Positions 35,312 through 43,904 of a stretch of 52,972 bases of DNA are shown here, in pieces. Source of the DNA: a virus; IMG/VR virus record IMGVR_UViG_3300020420_000019, positions 1-52,972 of that record. One strand, 5' to 3'. The notes below the pieces were generated by a model. The model saw only the letters and a program-made list of their open reading frames with translations. It did not search any database and had not been told where the DNA came from. Each line of letters opens with the position of its first letter. Position 1 is the stretch's first letter. A program made the position numbers and the translations under genes.

Positions 35312-36973
35312 ATGGCACGACTTTTTGGTTTTAGTATTGATGATAAAGACGACCTTCCAAAAGGTGTAGTTTCCCCCATTCCTCAGACAGGTGAGGATGG
35401 GGTTGACTATTATATACAGTCTGGTTTTTCTTCCCAAGTAATTGACTTAGAAGGAATATATAAAAATGAGCATCAAGCTATAAGAAAATACAGAGAAATG
35501 GCATTGCATCCAGAAGTGGATAGTGCTGTAGAAGATATTGTTAATGAAGCTATTGTATCAGATACAAATGATTCTCCTGTAGAGATTGATCTGGATAATC
35601 TAAATGCATCTGATGGTATTAAAGATAAAATTAGAGATGAGTTTAAACATATAAAAGATCTATTAGATTTTGATACTAAAGCACATGAGATCTTTAGAAA
35701 CTGGTATGTTGATGGTAGAGTATATTACAATAAAGTAATTGATATCAAAAAACCTCAAGATGGTATACAAGAACTGAGGTATATTGATCCAATGAAAATG
35801 CGTTATGTACGCAAAGAACAAAAGAAAGATGATCAAAGTGCACAGTTATTCAATACAAGTAATGTACACGAGTCTGAGAAAGTATATTTTCCAAAGATAG
35901 AAGAGTATTTCATGTATACTCCAGAACCACGCTATCCTACTAACATGGCAATGGGTGGTGCGGGTACTGCAATGAAAGGAATTAAACTTGCAAAAGATTC
36001 TATTACATATTGCACATCAGGTTTAGTAGATAGAAATAAAGGAACTGTATTATCATACTTACAAAAAGCAATTAAATCACTTAATCAACTTAGAATGATT
36101 GAGGATAGTCTTGTTATCTACAGATTATCAAGAGCACCTGAGAGAAGAATATTTTATATTGATGTTGGTAATCTTCCTAAGATAAAAGCAGAACAATATT
36201 TGCGTGATGTCATGTCTCGTTATAGAAATAAACTAGTCTATGACTCAGCATCAGGTGAAGTAAGAGATGATAAAAAATATATGTCTATGTTAGAAGACTT
36301 CTGGTTACCTCGTAGAGAAGGTGGTAGAGGAACTGAAATTACTACATTACCTGGTGGACAAAACTTAGGTGAGTTAGCAGATATAGAATACTTCCAATCT
36401 AAATTATACAGATCATTAGGAGTTCCTGAGTCAAGAATTGCAGGGTCTGGTGATGGATTTAATTTAGGTAGATCATCTGAGATACTAAGAGATGAACTTA
36501 AGTTTAGTAAGTTTGTTGGTAGATTGCGTAAGCGTTTTGGTAAGATCTTTTTAGATATACTAAGATCACAATTACTTCTTAAGAACATTGTGACACCCGA
36601 AGACTGGGAGATCATGTCAGAGCACATCCAGTTTGACTTTATATACGACAATCATTTTGCAGAATTAAAAGATAAAGAATTAATGGAAGGTCGTTTAGGT
36701 TTACTTGGTATGGTAGAACCTTATGTTGGTAGATATTATTCTACAGAATATATTAGAAGAAATGTATTGCGACAAAAAGACGCAGAAATTGTAGAGATAG
36801 ATGAGCAAATTGAAGAAGAAATTGCTAACGGTGTTATACCAGATCCAAACCAACAAATGTTAGAATTTGAACAGGGTGCTATGGGAGATCCAATGGCAGA
36901 AATGGGTGAGGAAGAAGCAGCACCTGCACCGCAACCGCAAAATATGCCTAAGCCCAACGAGGGAGAGATATAA
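35312..36973 (+). CDS. 20: Portal protein gp20
   Basis: The 553-residue protein has the gp20 hallmarks: REMALHPEVDSAVEDIVNEA near residues 60-80, DGRVYYNKVIDIKKPQDGIQ, LRYIDPMKMRYVRK, and RLSRAPERRIFYIDVGNLPK, followed by YLGVPESR-like SLGVPESRIAG. gp20 forms the dodecameric ring at one head vertex that nucleates capsid assembly and serves as the channel and motor platform for DNA. The length is near T4 gp20 (524 residues). The C-terminus is acidic and Pro/Ala-rich. Its stop lies within the late promoter of the next gene. Confidence 0.95.
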   Translation: MARLFGFSIDDKDDLPKGVVSPIPQTGEDGVDYYIQSGFSSQVIDLEGIYKNEHQAIRKYREMALHPEVDSAVEDIVNEAIVSDTNDSPVEIDLDNLNASDGIKDKIRDEFKHIKDLLDFDTKAHEIFRNWYVDGRVYYNKVIDIKKPQDGIQELRYIDPMKMRYVRKEQKKDDQSAQLFNTSNVHESEKVYFPKIEEYFMYTPEPRYPTNMAMGGAGTAMKGIKLAKDSITYCTSGLVDRNKGTVLSYLQKAIKSLNQLRMIEDSLVIYRLSRAPERRIFYIDVGNLPKIKAEQYLRDVMSRYRNKLVYDSASGEVRDDKKYMSMLEDFWLPRREGGRGTEITTLPGGQNLGELADIEYFQSKLYRSLGVPESRIAGSGDGFNLGRSSEILRDELKFSKFVGRLRKRFGKIFLDILRSQLLLKNIVTPEDWEIMSEHIQFDFIYDNHFAELKDKELMEGRLGLLGMVEPYVGRYYSTEYIRRNVLRQKDAEIVEIDEQIEEEIANGVIPDPNQQMLEFEQGAMGDPMAEMGEEEAAPAPQPQNMPKPNEGEI

Positions 36974-36976
36974 ATA
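36969..36976 (+). promoter_or_regulatory. T4-type late promoter before prohead core gene
   Basis: TATAAATA overlaps the gp20 stop codon (TAA at 36971-36973) and lies 24 bases before the ATG at 37001. It probably starts the transcript for the prohead core and protease genes. Confidence 0.75.
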
Positions 36977-37000
36977 ACTTTATCAGTATAACATATTATT

Positions 37001-37222
37001 ATGGAAGAACTCGTCAACATGATAGCAACAGATGCGTCTGCTGCAGACATTAGCGACCAGATCAAAGATATTCTCTATGCAAAATCTGCTGAGAGAATAG
37101 ATGGTTTGCGACCATATGCTTCTAATGACCTTTTTGGTACATTAGATCAGGAAGCAGAAGCAGAAACAGAAGTGGAAACTGATGTAGAAGCAGAAACAGA
37201 AGAGGAAGAAACTGATGTCTAG
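37001..37222 (+). CDS. 67: Prohead core protein gp67-like
   Basis: The 73-residue protein has a helical N-terminus (MEELVNMIATDASAADISDQ) and a strongly acidic C-terminus of Glu/Asp/Ala/Thr repeats (residues 50-73). T4 gp67 is 80 residues, lies between genes 20 and 21, has the same helix-plus-acidic-tail layout and is a scaffold component cleaved by gp21. The call rests on position and composition; direct sequence identity is low. It overlaps the next gene by 8 bases. Confidence 0.7.
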   Translation: MEELVNMIATDASAADISDQIKDILYAKSAERIDGLRPYASNDLFGTLDQEAEAETEVETDVEAETEEEETDV

Positions 37223-37478
37223 ACTTTTACCTCTAGGACAAAAAGCAGCTCTGGCAGCAGGTAGTGGTAATGCTACTACTGTTAGCAATGCTACTGTAGT
37301 AAGAGTATTATCTAATGCGGGTGCTGCAGTGGTTGTTAGAACTGACTCTGATGATAATATTATCGGATCATTTACCACAGTAAATGGTACAGCAGATCTA
37401 GTTGAAAAGAATGCATCAGATAAGATATATGTAACAGGTAATGCTGTCGAAGTATCTAAAGTAGGATTTACTAATTAA
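37215..37478 (+). CDS. Small prohead-region protein of unknown function
   Basis: The 87-residue protein is Ala/Val/Thr/Asn-rich and mainly beta (NATVVRVLSNAGAAVVVRTD, DNIIGSFTTVNGTADLVEK, YVTGNAVEVSKVGFTN). It is placed between the gp67-like gene and the protease gp21, where T4 has gp68, but its beta-rich sequence does not resemble a helical core protein. It may be a small capsid or decoration protein; this is inference from position. It ends 4 bases before gp21. Confidence 0.6.
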   Translation: MSRLLPLGQKAALAAGSGNATTVSNATVVRVLSNAGAAVVVRTDSDDNIIGSFTTVNGTADLVEKNASDKIYVTGNAVEVSKVGFTN

Positions 37479-37482
37479 AGCA

Positions 37483-38133
37483 ATGAAGTTAATCACAGAA
37501 CAGATTGATGATGTAGAAGTTATCGTTGAAAATCGCAACGGTAAAAAAGCTATGTTTATCGAAGGTATATTTTTACAAGGAGATATACAGAACCGCAATG
37601 GTCGCATGTATCCAATGGACACTCTACGCAGAGAAGTTACAAGATACAATGAATCGTTTGTGCAATCTGGTCGTGCGGTTGGTGAACTAGGTCACCCCGA
37701 AGGTCCTACAGTAAACCTCGATCGTGTCTCGCATAAAATAGTTTCACTTACAGAAAGTGGATCTAACTATGTTGGTAAAGCAAAAATCTTATCTACACCT
37801 ATGGGTAAGATAGCACAAAATCTAATAGACGAAGGTGTCAAACTAGGAGTCTCATCTCGTGGTCTTGGTACTCTCGCAGTCAACAACGAAGGAGTTAAAA
37901 TTGTTTCTGACGACTTTACTCTTGCTACTGCTGCTGATATCGTTGCTGACCCTTCTGCACCTGATGCTTTCGTAGCAGGTATTATGGAAGGAAAAGACTG
38001 GGTTTGGGATGGCGGTGTTGTCAGAGAACAACTCGCAAAAAGAACCTATAAGCAAGTTAATACTCTTGTTGACAATCAACAACTTGAAGAGAACAAGTTA
38101 AAACTCTTTAACCAGTTCTTATCAAATCTATAA
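37483..38133 (+). CDS. 21: Prohead core protease gp21
   Basis: The 216-residue protein has the gp21 (S80-type) serine protease motifs: QNRNGRMYPMDTLRREV, GELGHPEG with catalytic H71, and GVSSRGLG with the candidate nucleophile at S124/S125. In T4 the enzyme is assembled in the prohead core, activates itself, then cleaves scaffold and capsid proteins at (I/L)xE sites before packaging. The size equals that of T4 gp21 (212 residues). It sits directly before the scaffold gp22, its main substrate. Confidence 0.94.
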   Translation: MKLITEQIDDVEVIVENRNGKKAMFIEGIFLQGDIQNRNGRMYPMDTLRREVTRYNESFVQSGRAVGELGHPEGPTVNLDRVSHKIVSLTESGSNYVGKAKILSTPMGKIAQNLIDEGVKLGVSSRGLGTLAVNNEGVKIVSDDFTLATAADIVADPSAPDAFVAGIMEGKDWVWDGGVVREQLAKRTYKQVNTLVDNQQLEENKLKLFNQFLSNL

Positions 38134-38138
38134 AATCT

Positions 38139-38146
38139 TATAAATA
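38139..38146 (+). promoter_or_regulatory. T4-type late promoter upstream of gp22/gp23
   Basis: TATAAATA lies 40 bases before the gp22 ATG. Between it and the ATG is a small perfect inverted repeat (AGATTA at 38152-38157 and TAATCT at 38161-38166), which would fold at the 5' end of the transcript, and a CGGAG ribosome-binding site. Confidence 0.78.
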
Positions 38147-38186
38147 ATCACAGATTAACCTAATCTCATTCGGAGAACATCGGAAA

Positions 38187-39257
38187 ATGGCCGCTAAAGA
38201 ATTAAACGAAATGGACAATCCTGTAACAAGGGGTGCGAAAGCTGGCGATCCTATGAAGAAGGTTGACGACTCCACATCACCTGGAGCATCAGCATCTTAT
38301 GAGGATCTCGGAGGACCTACACCTCAGAACTACAAGTCCACAGACAACTCTGCTGCACTAAAACCTGCAACAGTTAAAACGGTAAAAGATATCGTTAACA
38401 AAGGTGCAAAACCTGCACAATCTATGGAGACTATAGGAACTGAAGTCCTTAAGCAAGGCGACGAACCTGCTGTTGAAGCAGACCAAGAAGTAGTTGCTGA
38501 AACAGAAGAAGCACCTGCAGTTAATGTAGATGACGATCTTGCTGCACTATTTGGTGGAGAAGAACTTTCTGAAGAATTCCAAGAAAAGGCAAAAACAATT
38601 TTTGAAGCTGCTGTTAACTCAAAAGTTAACGAGATTCAAGAAGCGATGACCGAGGAGTACGAGAAAACTTTGACAGAACATCTTGAAGGTGTTAAGTCTG
38701 AGTTAATCGAGCGTACAGACGCATACTTGGAGTATGTCTCTGACGAATGGTTAAAAGAAAATGCAATCGAAGTCGAGCATGGTCTTAAGACCGAAATGAC
38801 TGAATCATTCCTTCAAGGTATGAAGGGACTTTTTGAAGATCATTATGTATCAATTCCTGACGACAAATATGATGTGCTAGAAAGCATGGTAAATAAACTT
38901 GATGATATGGAAGGCAAGCTCAATGAGCAGATAGAGAAGAACATCTCTCTCAACCAGAGACTCGGAGAATCTACAGCAGATGGTATTTTTAGTGAAGTAT
39001 CCGAAGGACTGGCAGAGACACAAAAAGAGAAGTTACATTCTTTAGCTGAAGGAATAGAGTTTGAGGGTGAAGCCGCTTACCGTGAAAAGATTGTTACTCT
39101 TAGGGAGTCTTACTTCCCAAGCAATAGCAAATCTAAGGTTTCAAGCAATAAATCCGAAACCATTTCGGAAGGTATAGCACACGAAGATCCTAGCATGGAC
39201 AATTCAGCGTCTATGAATCAGTATCTTTCTGCCCTATCAATGGGTGGTAAAAAATAG
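38187..39257 (+). CDS. 22: Prohead scaffold protein gp22
   Basis: This 356-residue, highly acidic protein has long helical stretches (LSEEFQEKAKTIFEAAVNSK, ESMVNKLDDMEGKLNEQIEK). The middle (YLEYVSDEWLKENAIEVEHG) and C-terminal (AYREKIVTLRESYFPS) patterns match gp22 of T4-like phages. gp22 is the main internal scaffold of the prohead, degraded by gp21 before packaging. The N-terminal 120 residues are low-complexity (Pro/Thr/Ala/Glu), making it longer than T4 gp22 (269 residues). It lies between protease and capsid as in T4. Confidence 0.9.
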   Translation: MAAKELNEMDNPVTRGAKAGDPMKKVDDSTSPGASASYEDLGGPTPQNYKSTDNSAALKPATVKTVKDIVNKGAKPAQSMETIGTEVLKQGDEPAVEADQEVVAETEEAPAVNVDDDLAALFGGEELSEEFQEKAKTIFEAAVNSKVNEIQEAMTEEYEKTLTEHLEGVKSELIERTDAYLEYVSDEWLKENAIEVEHGLKTEMTESFLQGMKGLFEDHYVSIPDDKYDVLESMVNKLDDMEGKLNEQIEKNISLNQRLGESTADGIFSEVSEGLAETQKEKLHSLAEGIEFEGEAAYREKIVTLRESYFPSNSKSKVSSNKSETISEGIAHEDPSMDNSASMNQYLSALSMGGKK

Positions 39258-39285
39258 TCAACCACAAATTTAATTTCTAAGTACA

Positions 39286-40731
39286 ATGTACAATGCCGAA
39301 AAAATAATGGAGAAGTGGGCTCCATTGCTAGACGCAGAAGGTGTAGATCCTATTAAGGACGCACACCGTAGAAGCGTTACAGCAGTTCTTTTAGAGAACC
39401 AAGAAAAGTTTTTAGCAGAGCAATCTGCATTTGAGAACGGGACATCAATGCTAACTGAAGCAGCTCCTACAAACAGTGGTAACGCTGTTGGTGCTTCTGG
39501 TGCGTTCAGTGGTGGTTCAACCCCCGCAGGACCTGTAGCAGGTTTCGATCCAGTTCTTATCAGTTTGATCCGTCGTTCAATGCCTAACCTCGTTGCATAC
39601 GAGCTAGCAGGTGTTCAACCAATGAACGGTCCAACTGGTTTGATCTTCGCAATGAGATCTAGATACACCAATCAGTCTGGTGATGAAGCATTCTTCAACG
39701 AACCAGAATCTGCATTCTCTGCCAATAAAGCAGGAACTAACATTGGTCAGGCAACTCAAGGTGATTACACCGCAGGAGTTGATGATGACGGTACAGTTGG
39801 TTTCGGTTCTACTGGTACACAGAGAGGAACAAACCCTGCAATCCTTGAGAACAACGCTTCTGATGCTGTTCAAGCACAGTACTCAGTTGGTCAAGGTATG
39901 GCAACTGGAGACTCTGAAGCATTAGGCGATGGAGTTAATGGTGACTTCAACGAGATGGCATTCTCCATCGAGAAAGTTACTGTTACTGCTAAGTCAAGAG
40001 CACTAAAAGCAGAGTACAGTTTGGAACTAGCACAAGACCTTAAGGCAATCCACGGATTGAATGCTGAGGCTGAGTTAGCAAACATACTTTCTTCAGAGAT
40101 CCTTGCAGAGATTAACAGAGAAGTTATCAGAACTATCTACAAAACTGCAGAAGCAGGTTCACAAGTCAATGTTGCAAACAGTGGTTTCTTTAACCTAGAT
40201 GTTGACTCCAATGGTAGATGGTCAGTTGAGAAGTTCAAAGGACTTCTATTCAACATAGAGAGAGATGCAAACAGAATTGCACAGAGAACTCGTCGAGGAA
40301 AGGGTAACATCATCCTTACTTCTGCTGATGTTGCTTCTGCTCTAACTATGGCAGGTGTACTTGATTACACTCCTGCATTAAATGCAAACTTACAAGTTGA
40401 TGACACAGGCAATACATTTGCAGGTACAATCAATGGTAAGTACAGAGTGTACATCGACCCATTCTCAGCAAACAGTGCTCAAAACCAGTACTATGTTGTA
40501 GGATACAAAGGTACATCACCTTATGACGCAGGATTATTCTACTGCCCTTATGTACCATTACAGATGGTAAGAGCAGTTGGAGAGAACTCCTTCCAGCCAA
40601 AAATTGGATTTAAGACAAGATACGGTCTTGTTTCAAACCCATTCGCTGAAGGTACTGCTCAAGGTCTTGGTAGAATTACTTCTAACAGTAACAGATACTA
40701 CCAGAGAACTGTAGTTCAAAACCTAATGTAA
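39286..40731 (+). CDS. 23: Major capsid protein gp23
   Basis: The 481-residue protein has strong gp23 identity: LISLIRRSMPNLVAYELAGV, QPMNGPTGLIFAMRSRY, EMAFSIEKVTVTAKSRALKA, EYSLELAQDLKAIHGLNAEA and FQPKIGFKTRYGLVSNPFAE. The N-terminal 58 residues form the delta domain. SMLTE at residues 54-58 followed by AAP matches the gp21 cleavage rule (LxE), equivalent to T4 FLTE65. gp23 hexamers build the head. No exact late octamer lies in the 28-base gap before it, so it is probably read from the gp22 promoter; AATAAATC at 39147-39154 inside gp22 is a 7/8 match. A strong terminator follows. Confidence 0.97.
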   Translation: MYNAEKIMEKWAPLLDAEGVDPIKDAHRRSVTAVLLENQEKFLAEQSAFENGTSMLTEAAPTNSGNAVGASGAFSGGSTPAGPVAGFDPVLISLIRRSMPNLVAYELAGVQPMNGPTGLIFAMRSRYTNQSGDEAFFNEPESAFSANKAGTNIGQATQGDYTAGVDDDGTVGFGSTGTQRGTNPAILENNASDAVQAQYSVGQGMATGDSEALGDGVNGDFNEMAFSIEKVTVTAKSRALKAEYSLELAQDLKAIHGLNAEAELANILSSEILAEINREVIRTIYKTAEAGSQVNVANSGFFNLDVDSNGRWSVEKFKGLLFNIERDANRIAQRTRRGKGNIILTSADVASALTMAGVLDYTPALNANLQVDDTGNTFAGTINGKYRVYIDPFSANSAQNQYYVVGYKGTSPYDAGLFYCPYVPLQMVRAVGENSFQPKIGFKTRYGLVSNPFAEGTAQGLGRITSNSNRYYQRTVVQNLM

Positions 40732-40751
40732 GCAAGTTGCTTATATACTCT

Positions 40752-40781
40752 AAAGACACCCCTCGCAGGGTGTCTTTTTTT
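40752..40781 (+). terminator. Intrinsic terminator after major capsid gene
   Basis: AAAGACACCC (40752-40761) pairs perfectly with GGGTGTCTTT (40768-40777) around a 6-base loop, followed by continuing T residues to 40781. This is a textbook rho-independent terminator about 20 bases after the gp23 stop. Confidence 0.93.
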
Positions 40782-40790
40782 ATGCTACAA

Positions 40791-40798
40791 TATAAATA
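40791..40798 (+). promoter_or_regulatory. T4-type late promoter after gp23 terminator
   Basis: TATAAATA starts 10 bases beyond the terminator T-run and lies 22 bases before the ATG at 40821. It restarts transcription for the small gene and the gp3-like gene. Confidence 0.78.
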
Positions 40799-40820
40799 TA
40801 AACATCTATTAAGAAATGTT

Positions 40821-40937
40821 ATGGATGATGACAGAGACTTACTTGCAGAATTAGCAGAGGCGATAGCACAAGGTCCTATCATCTTCACTCCAGACGAAGA
40901 ATTTTTGAAAAGAATAAACGATAAAAAAGAGGACTAA
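40821..40937 (+). CDS. Small acidic protein between capsid and tail completion genes
   Basis: ATG at 40821 gives 38 residues, MDDDRDLLAELAEAIAQGPI and then IFTPDEEFLKRIND. Upstream in-frame ATG (40782) and TTG (40737) codons lie before or within the promoter and terminator, so the 40821 start fits the promoter best. The peptide is acidic and helical. No family is recognised. It ends 25 bases before the gp3-like gene. Confidence 0.5.
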   Translation: MDDDRDLLAELAEAIAQGPIIFTPDEEFLKRINDKKED

Positions 40938-40940
40938 ATA
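40934..40940 (+). promoter_or_regulatory. Possible variant late promoter (CTAAATA) before gp3-like gene
   Basis: CTAAATA overlaps the stop codon of the small acidic gene, 22 bases before the ATG at 40963, with a TAGGAG ribosome-binding site downstream. It is the third CTAAATA copy at a structural-gene junction. Confidence 0.35.
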
Positions 40941-40962
40941 ACAGTAGGAGAGAACTGTTTGA

Positions 40963-41535
40963 ATGACCAATTCCTTTTACGACAATCAAATAAAGAATAG
41001 GAATTTTCTGTCACCATCTGGGTTTCAGTTCAATCTTGCTAGAGCACCAAAGGTAGATTTCTTTTCTAACTCAACTAGAATACCTGGCATTCAGTTAGGT
41101 AATATTGATGTGGGAAATTATCTAAAGTCGATTCCTGTGCCAGGTGATCAAATACAGTTTGAGGATCTCACTCTACAATTTTTAGTAGATGAGAACATGG
41201 AAAACTACTTAGAAATCCATAACTGGATTTACTCATTAGGTTATCCTAAGTCTGTTGATCAGTTTGGAGACTTGATTCGTGCTGATGATAATCAATTTGT
41301 TATAGACAATTTAAGACAGTTTAGTGATGGAACACTAACAGTTTTAAATAGCAACTTTGTTCCTATGTCATACATTAAATTTAAAGATCTATTTCCAGTA
41401 TCTTTATCTACTTTGGAATTTACTGCAAGTGAAACTGATTACTCGTATTTTACAGCAACGGTTACATTCAAATATCTAATCTATGAAATCCTTGACACCA
41501 AGTTCAAGGTTAGAACATCATCAATTACAACATGA
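40963..41535 (+). CDS. 3: Tail completion / tube-like protein (gp3-like)
   Basis: The 190-residue protein contains NFLSPSGFQFNLARAPKVDF, IPGIQLGNIDVGNYLKSIPV, PGDQIQFEDLTLQFLVDENM and ENYLEIHNWIYSLGYP, a tail-tube-fold pattern related to gp19. In marine T4-like phages the gene between gp23 and uvsY is usually called gp3, the tail completion and sheath stabiliser protein. gp54 (tube initiator) shares this fold and cannot be excluded by reading alone. It overlaps uvsY by 4 bases (ATGA), so a tail gene and a recombination gene are translationally linked. Confidence 0.68.
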   Translation: MTNSFYDNQIKNRNFLSPSGFQFNLARAPKVDFFSNSTRIPGIQLGNIDVGNYLKSIPVPGDQIQFEDLTLQFLVDENMENYLEIHNWIYSLGYPKSVDQFGDLIRADDNQFVIDNLRQFSDGTLTVLNSNFVPMSYIKFKDLFPVSLSTLEFTASETDYSYFTATVTFKYLIYEILDTKFKVRTSSITT

Positions 41536-41954
41536 ATCTTGAGACTATACAAAGTATGTGGGAAAAAGACTCACAGATTGACCAAATTAAAATTCACGAC
41601 GAAGCAGCAAAGATCCCAATGTTACATGCAAAGTACTGGGATGTTTACAATGCTCTAAAATTATTAAAAGAGAAAGCAACAGCACAAGAATATAAGATTA
41701 AGTTAGATCGGCACAACTATTACACAGGAAAATCCGACCCTTCAGTGTATCAGGCCGAACCATTTCCATATAAAGTAAGAGAGAAAGATTCAGTAAAAAG
41801 GTACATGGATGCTGACGATAAGGTACAGACCATAGTATTGAAGATAAGATATTACGATGTAATGTTAACATACTTAGAAGATATTATCAAACAGATTAAT
41901 AGTAGAGGGTTTCAATTAAAGAATATTATTGATTGGCAAAAACTATCAGGATGA
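41532..41954 (+). CDS. uvsY: Recombination mediator UvsY
   Basis: The 140-residue protein matches T4 UvsY (137 residues) in layout. It starts MNLETIQSMWEKDSQIDQIK, has KLDRHNYYTGKSDPSVYQ (T4: LDYYSGRGD), and ends YLEDIIKQINSRGFQLKNII (T4: SRGFAIKHI). UvsY loads the UvsX recombinase onto gp32-coated single strands and thereby supports recombination-dependent replication. Its start overlaps gp3-like and its stop overlaps the uvsW start. Confidence 0.93.
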   Translation: MNLETIQSMWEKDSQIDQIKIHDEAAKIPMLHAKYWDVYNALKLLKEKATAQEYKIKLDRHNYYTGKSDPSVYQAEPFPYKVREKDSVKRYMDADDKVQTIVLKIRYYDVMLTYLEDIIKQINSRGFQLKNIIDWQKLSG

Positions 41955-43441
41955 TGTCAGACATTATTATCTCAAAAAAGAATGAAGTCTATTTAAAGAT
42001 AATATCAGAACCTCATGTTGCCCATGAGTTGTCTGACCAGTTTACATTCGATATACCTGGTGCAAAGTACATGCCACAGTATAGGAATAGACACTGGGAT
42101 GGTAAGATAAGATTATTTAATTTACAGAAAGGAGAAATATATGTTGGATTACTTGATAAGATAGTATCGTTCTGTAAGAATCATAATTACGATTATAAAT
42201 TTGAAGACAGTAAGTTCTATGGCACTCCATTTGAAGTCAATGATATGATTTCTATGGAAGGTGTCAAGGATTATATGAATGCTATATCTAAGATTCCTCC
42301 AAGAAGTTATCAAATTGAGGGAGTATACGATGCTCTAAGACACAACAGAAGACTACTGATAAGCCCAACAGCCTCTGGCAAATCGTTGATGATTTACTCA
42401 TTAGTGAGGTACTTCGCAGAGCAAAAGAAAAAGACTCTGATAGTTGTTCCAACGACATCTCTGGTAGAGCAGATGCATAAGGACTTCGTATCTTACGGTT
42501 GGGATGCTGATACATATTGCTCCAAAATTTATGCGGGTCGTGAGAAAGAAGTAGATACTCCTGTTGTCATTACCACCTGGCAATCTATCTATAAACTTCC
42601 CAAGATATACTTTGAAAAGTTTGAAGTTGTCATAGGTGACGAGGCACATCAGTTCAAATCTGCGTCGCTCGTAAAGATTATGACAAAATTGCATGAAGCA
42701 AAGTATCGTTATGGGTTCACTGGTACACTAGATGGCACACAAACACATAAACTTGTCCTAGAAGGACTGTTCGGACCTTCATATAAGACAGTTAAGACAC
42801 ATGAATTGATGGAGAAAGGGTATCTTGCTAAGTTAAATGCTAAAATTATACTATTAAAACACCCTATGAGTGGTAAAGTATGCTTCGATACCTATGAAGA
42901 GGAGATACAATACCTTATATCACATGAAAAAAGGAATAACTTTATTAAAAATCTAGCATTAGACCTTAAAGGTAACACCCTGATACTGTATAGTAGGGTG
43001 GAAACCCACGGTCAAATCATATACGATCTAATAAATAGTAGTGACGATCGTAAAGTGTTCTTTATTCATGGTGGAGTAGATGTTGAAGACAGAGAACAAG
43101 TTCGTGAAATAACAGAGAAGGAGACAAATGCAATCATTGTTGCCTCTTATGGTACTTTCTCTACAGGAATTAACATTAAGAACTTACATAATGTCATTTT
43201 TGCATCTCCTAGCAAAAGTAGAATACGCAATTTACAAAGTATTGGTAGGGTTCTAAGAAAAGGATCTAATAAATTTAAAGCAACTTTGTATGATATTGCA
43301 GATGATTGTACAGTGACTCTACCAAACTTAGAGACAAAGAGAAACTACACATTGAATCATCTGGTAGAAAGAATTAAAATATATAATGAAGAACACTTTA
43401 ACTATGATCTTGTAAGAGTATCGTTGAAGGAGAAAAAATGA
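41951..43441 (+). CDS. uvsW: Recombination helicase UvsW
   Basis: I choose the ATG at 41951 (ATGA overlap with uvsY), giving 496 residues; a TTG at 41933 is in frame but unnecessary. SF2 helicase motifs are complete: SPTASGKS with G143-K144-S145 (motif I), VVPTTSLV (Ia), DEAH at residues 230-233 (II), GFTGT (III), and SIGRVLRKG (VI). The N-terminal DNA-binding region contains YMPQYRNRHWDGKIRLF, typical of UvsW. It unwinds R-loops and branched structures, driving the switch from origin- to recombination-dependent replication. It overlaps the next gene by 4 bases. Confidence 0.95.
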   Translation: MMSDIIISKKNEVYLKIISEPHVAHELSDQFTFDIPGAKYMPQYRNRHWDGKIRLFNLQKGEIYVGLLDKIVSFCKNHNYDYKFEDSKFYGTPFEVNDMISMEGVKDYMNAISKIPPRSYQIEGVYDALRHNRRLLISPTASGKSLMIYSLVRYFAEQKKKTLIVVPTTSLVEQMHKDFVSYGWDADTYCSKIYAGREKEVDTPVVITTWQSIYKLPKIYFEKFEVVIGDEAHQFKSASLVKIMTKLHEAKYRYGFTGTLDGTQTHKLVLEGLFGPSYKTVKTHELMEKGYLAKLNAKIILLKHPMSGKVCFDTYEEEIQYLISHEKRNNFIKNLALDLKGNTLILYSRVETHGQIIYDLINSSDDRKVFFIHGGVDVEDREQVREITEKETNAIIVASYGTFSTGINIKNLHNVIFASPSKSRIRNLQSIGRVLRKGSNKFKATLYDIADDCTVTLPNLETKRNYTLNHLVERIKIYNEEHFNYDLVRVSLKEKK

Positions 43442-43869
43442 AAAAAGAAGAAACCTACTTTGTTTTCAAATTGATCTCAGGTGAAGAGATAATAGCAGTC
43501 ACCACTATGGACGACAGTGGTGTAGAACCTTGCTTCTTTATTGCCGAACCGCTAAAAGTAGAGTTAACTCATAAGGGTACAAACACATTAGTTAGATTAG
43601 TACCTTGGATAACCATTCCAGAAGAGGATGAGATATATCGTTTGTCATTTGATAAAATTATTACTTTAAAAGAATTAGATGCTGATCATGAGATGGTGTT
43701 AGCATATGATCATTATAACCTAGGAAGGAAAACGACGACCGCCAATCGGGTAGATATTAGTGAGAAGATGGGTAAACTAGGTACTATAGACACTGCTAGA
43801 GTGTCCTTAGAGAAAATATTTGTTCTTGATAAGTCTATTGATAAGCCAGGTATTTCAACTACAGTATGA
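43438..43869 (+). CDS. Sm-like-fold conserved phage protein
   Basis: The 143-residue protein begins TYFVFKLISGEEIIAVTTMD and continues FFIAEPLKVELTH and LVRLVPWITIPEEDEIYRLS. The 'f.L.sGeeiia.v.......y.i..Pl.i' pattern resembles the Sm/Lsm-like small beta-barrel found in uncharacterised phage proteins. The C-terminal 50 residues are more variable. An RNA-binding role is possible but not shown. It is the last gene of the uvsW transcript; the following 84-base gap carries the gp55 promoter. Confidence 0.55.
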   Translation: MKKEETYFVFKLISGEEIIAVTTMDDSGVEPCFFIAEPLKVELTHKGTNTLVRLVPWITIPEEDEIYRLSFDKIITLKELDADHEMVLAYDHYNLGRKTTTANRVDISEKMGKLGTIDTARVSLEKIFVLDKSIDKPGISTTV

Positions 43870-43904
43870 TCTTGAAACGCCCACAAGGCTATTGTACATG
43901 TATT

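Noticed and set aside
40737-40937. TTG-initiated 66-codon version of the small gene after gp23
   Set aside because: It would begin before the intrinsic terminator and run through the late promoter; the ATG at 40821 fits the promoter.
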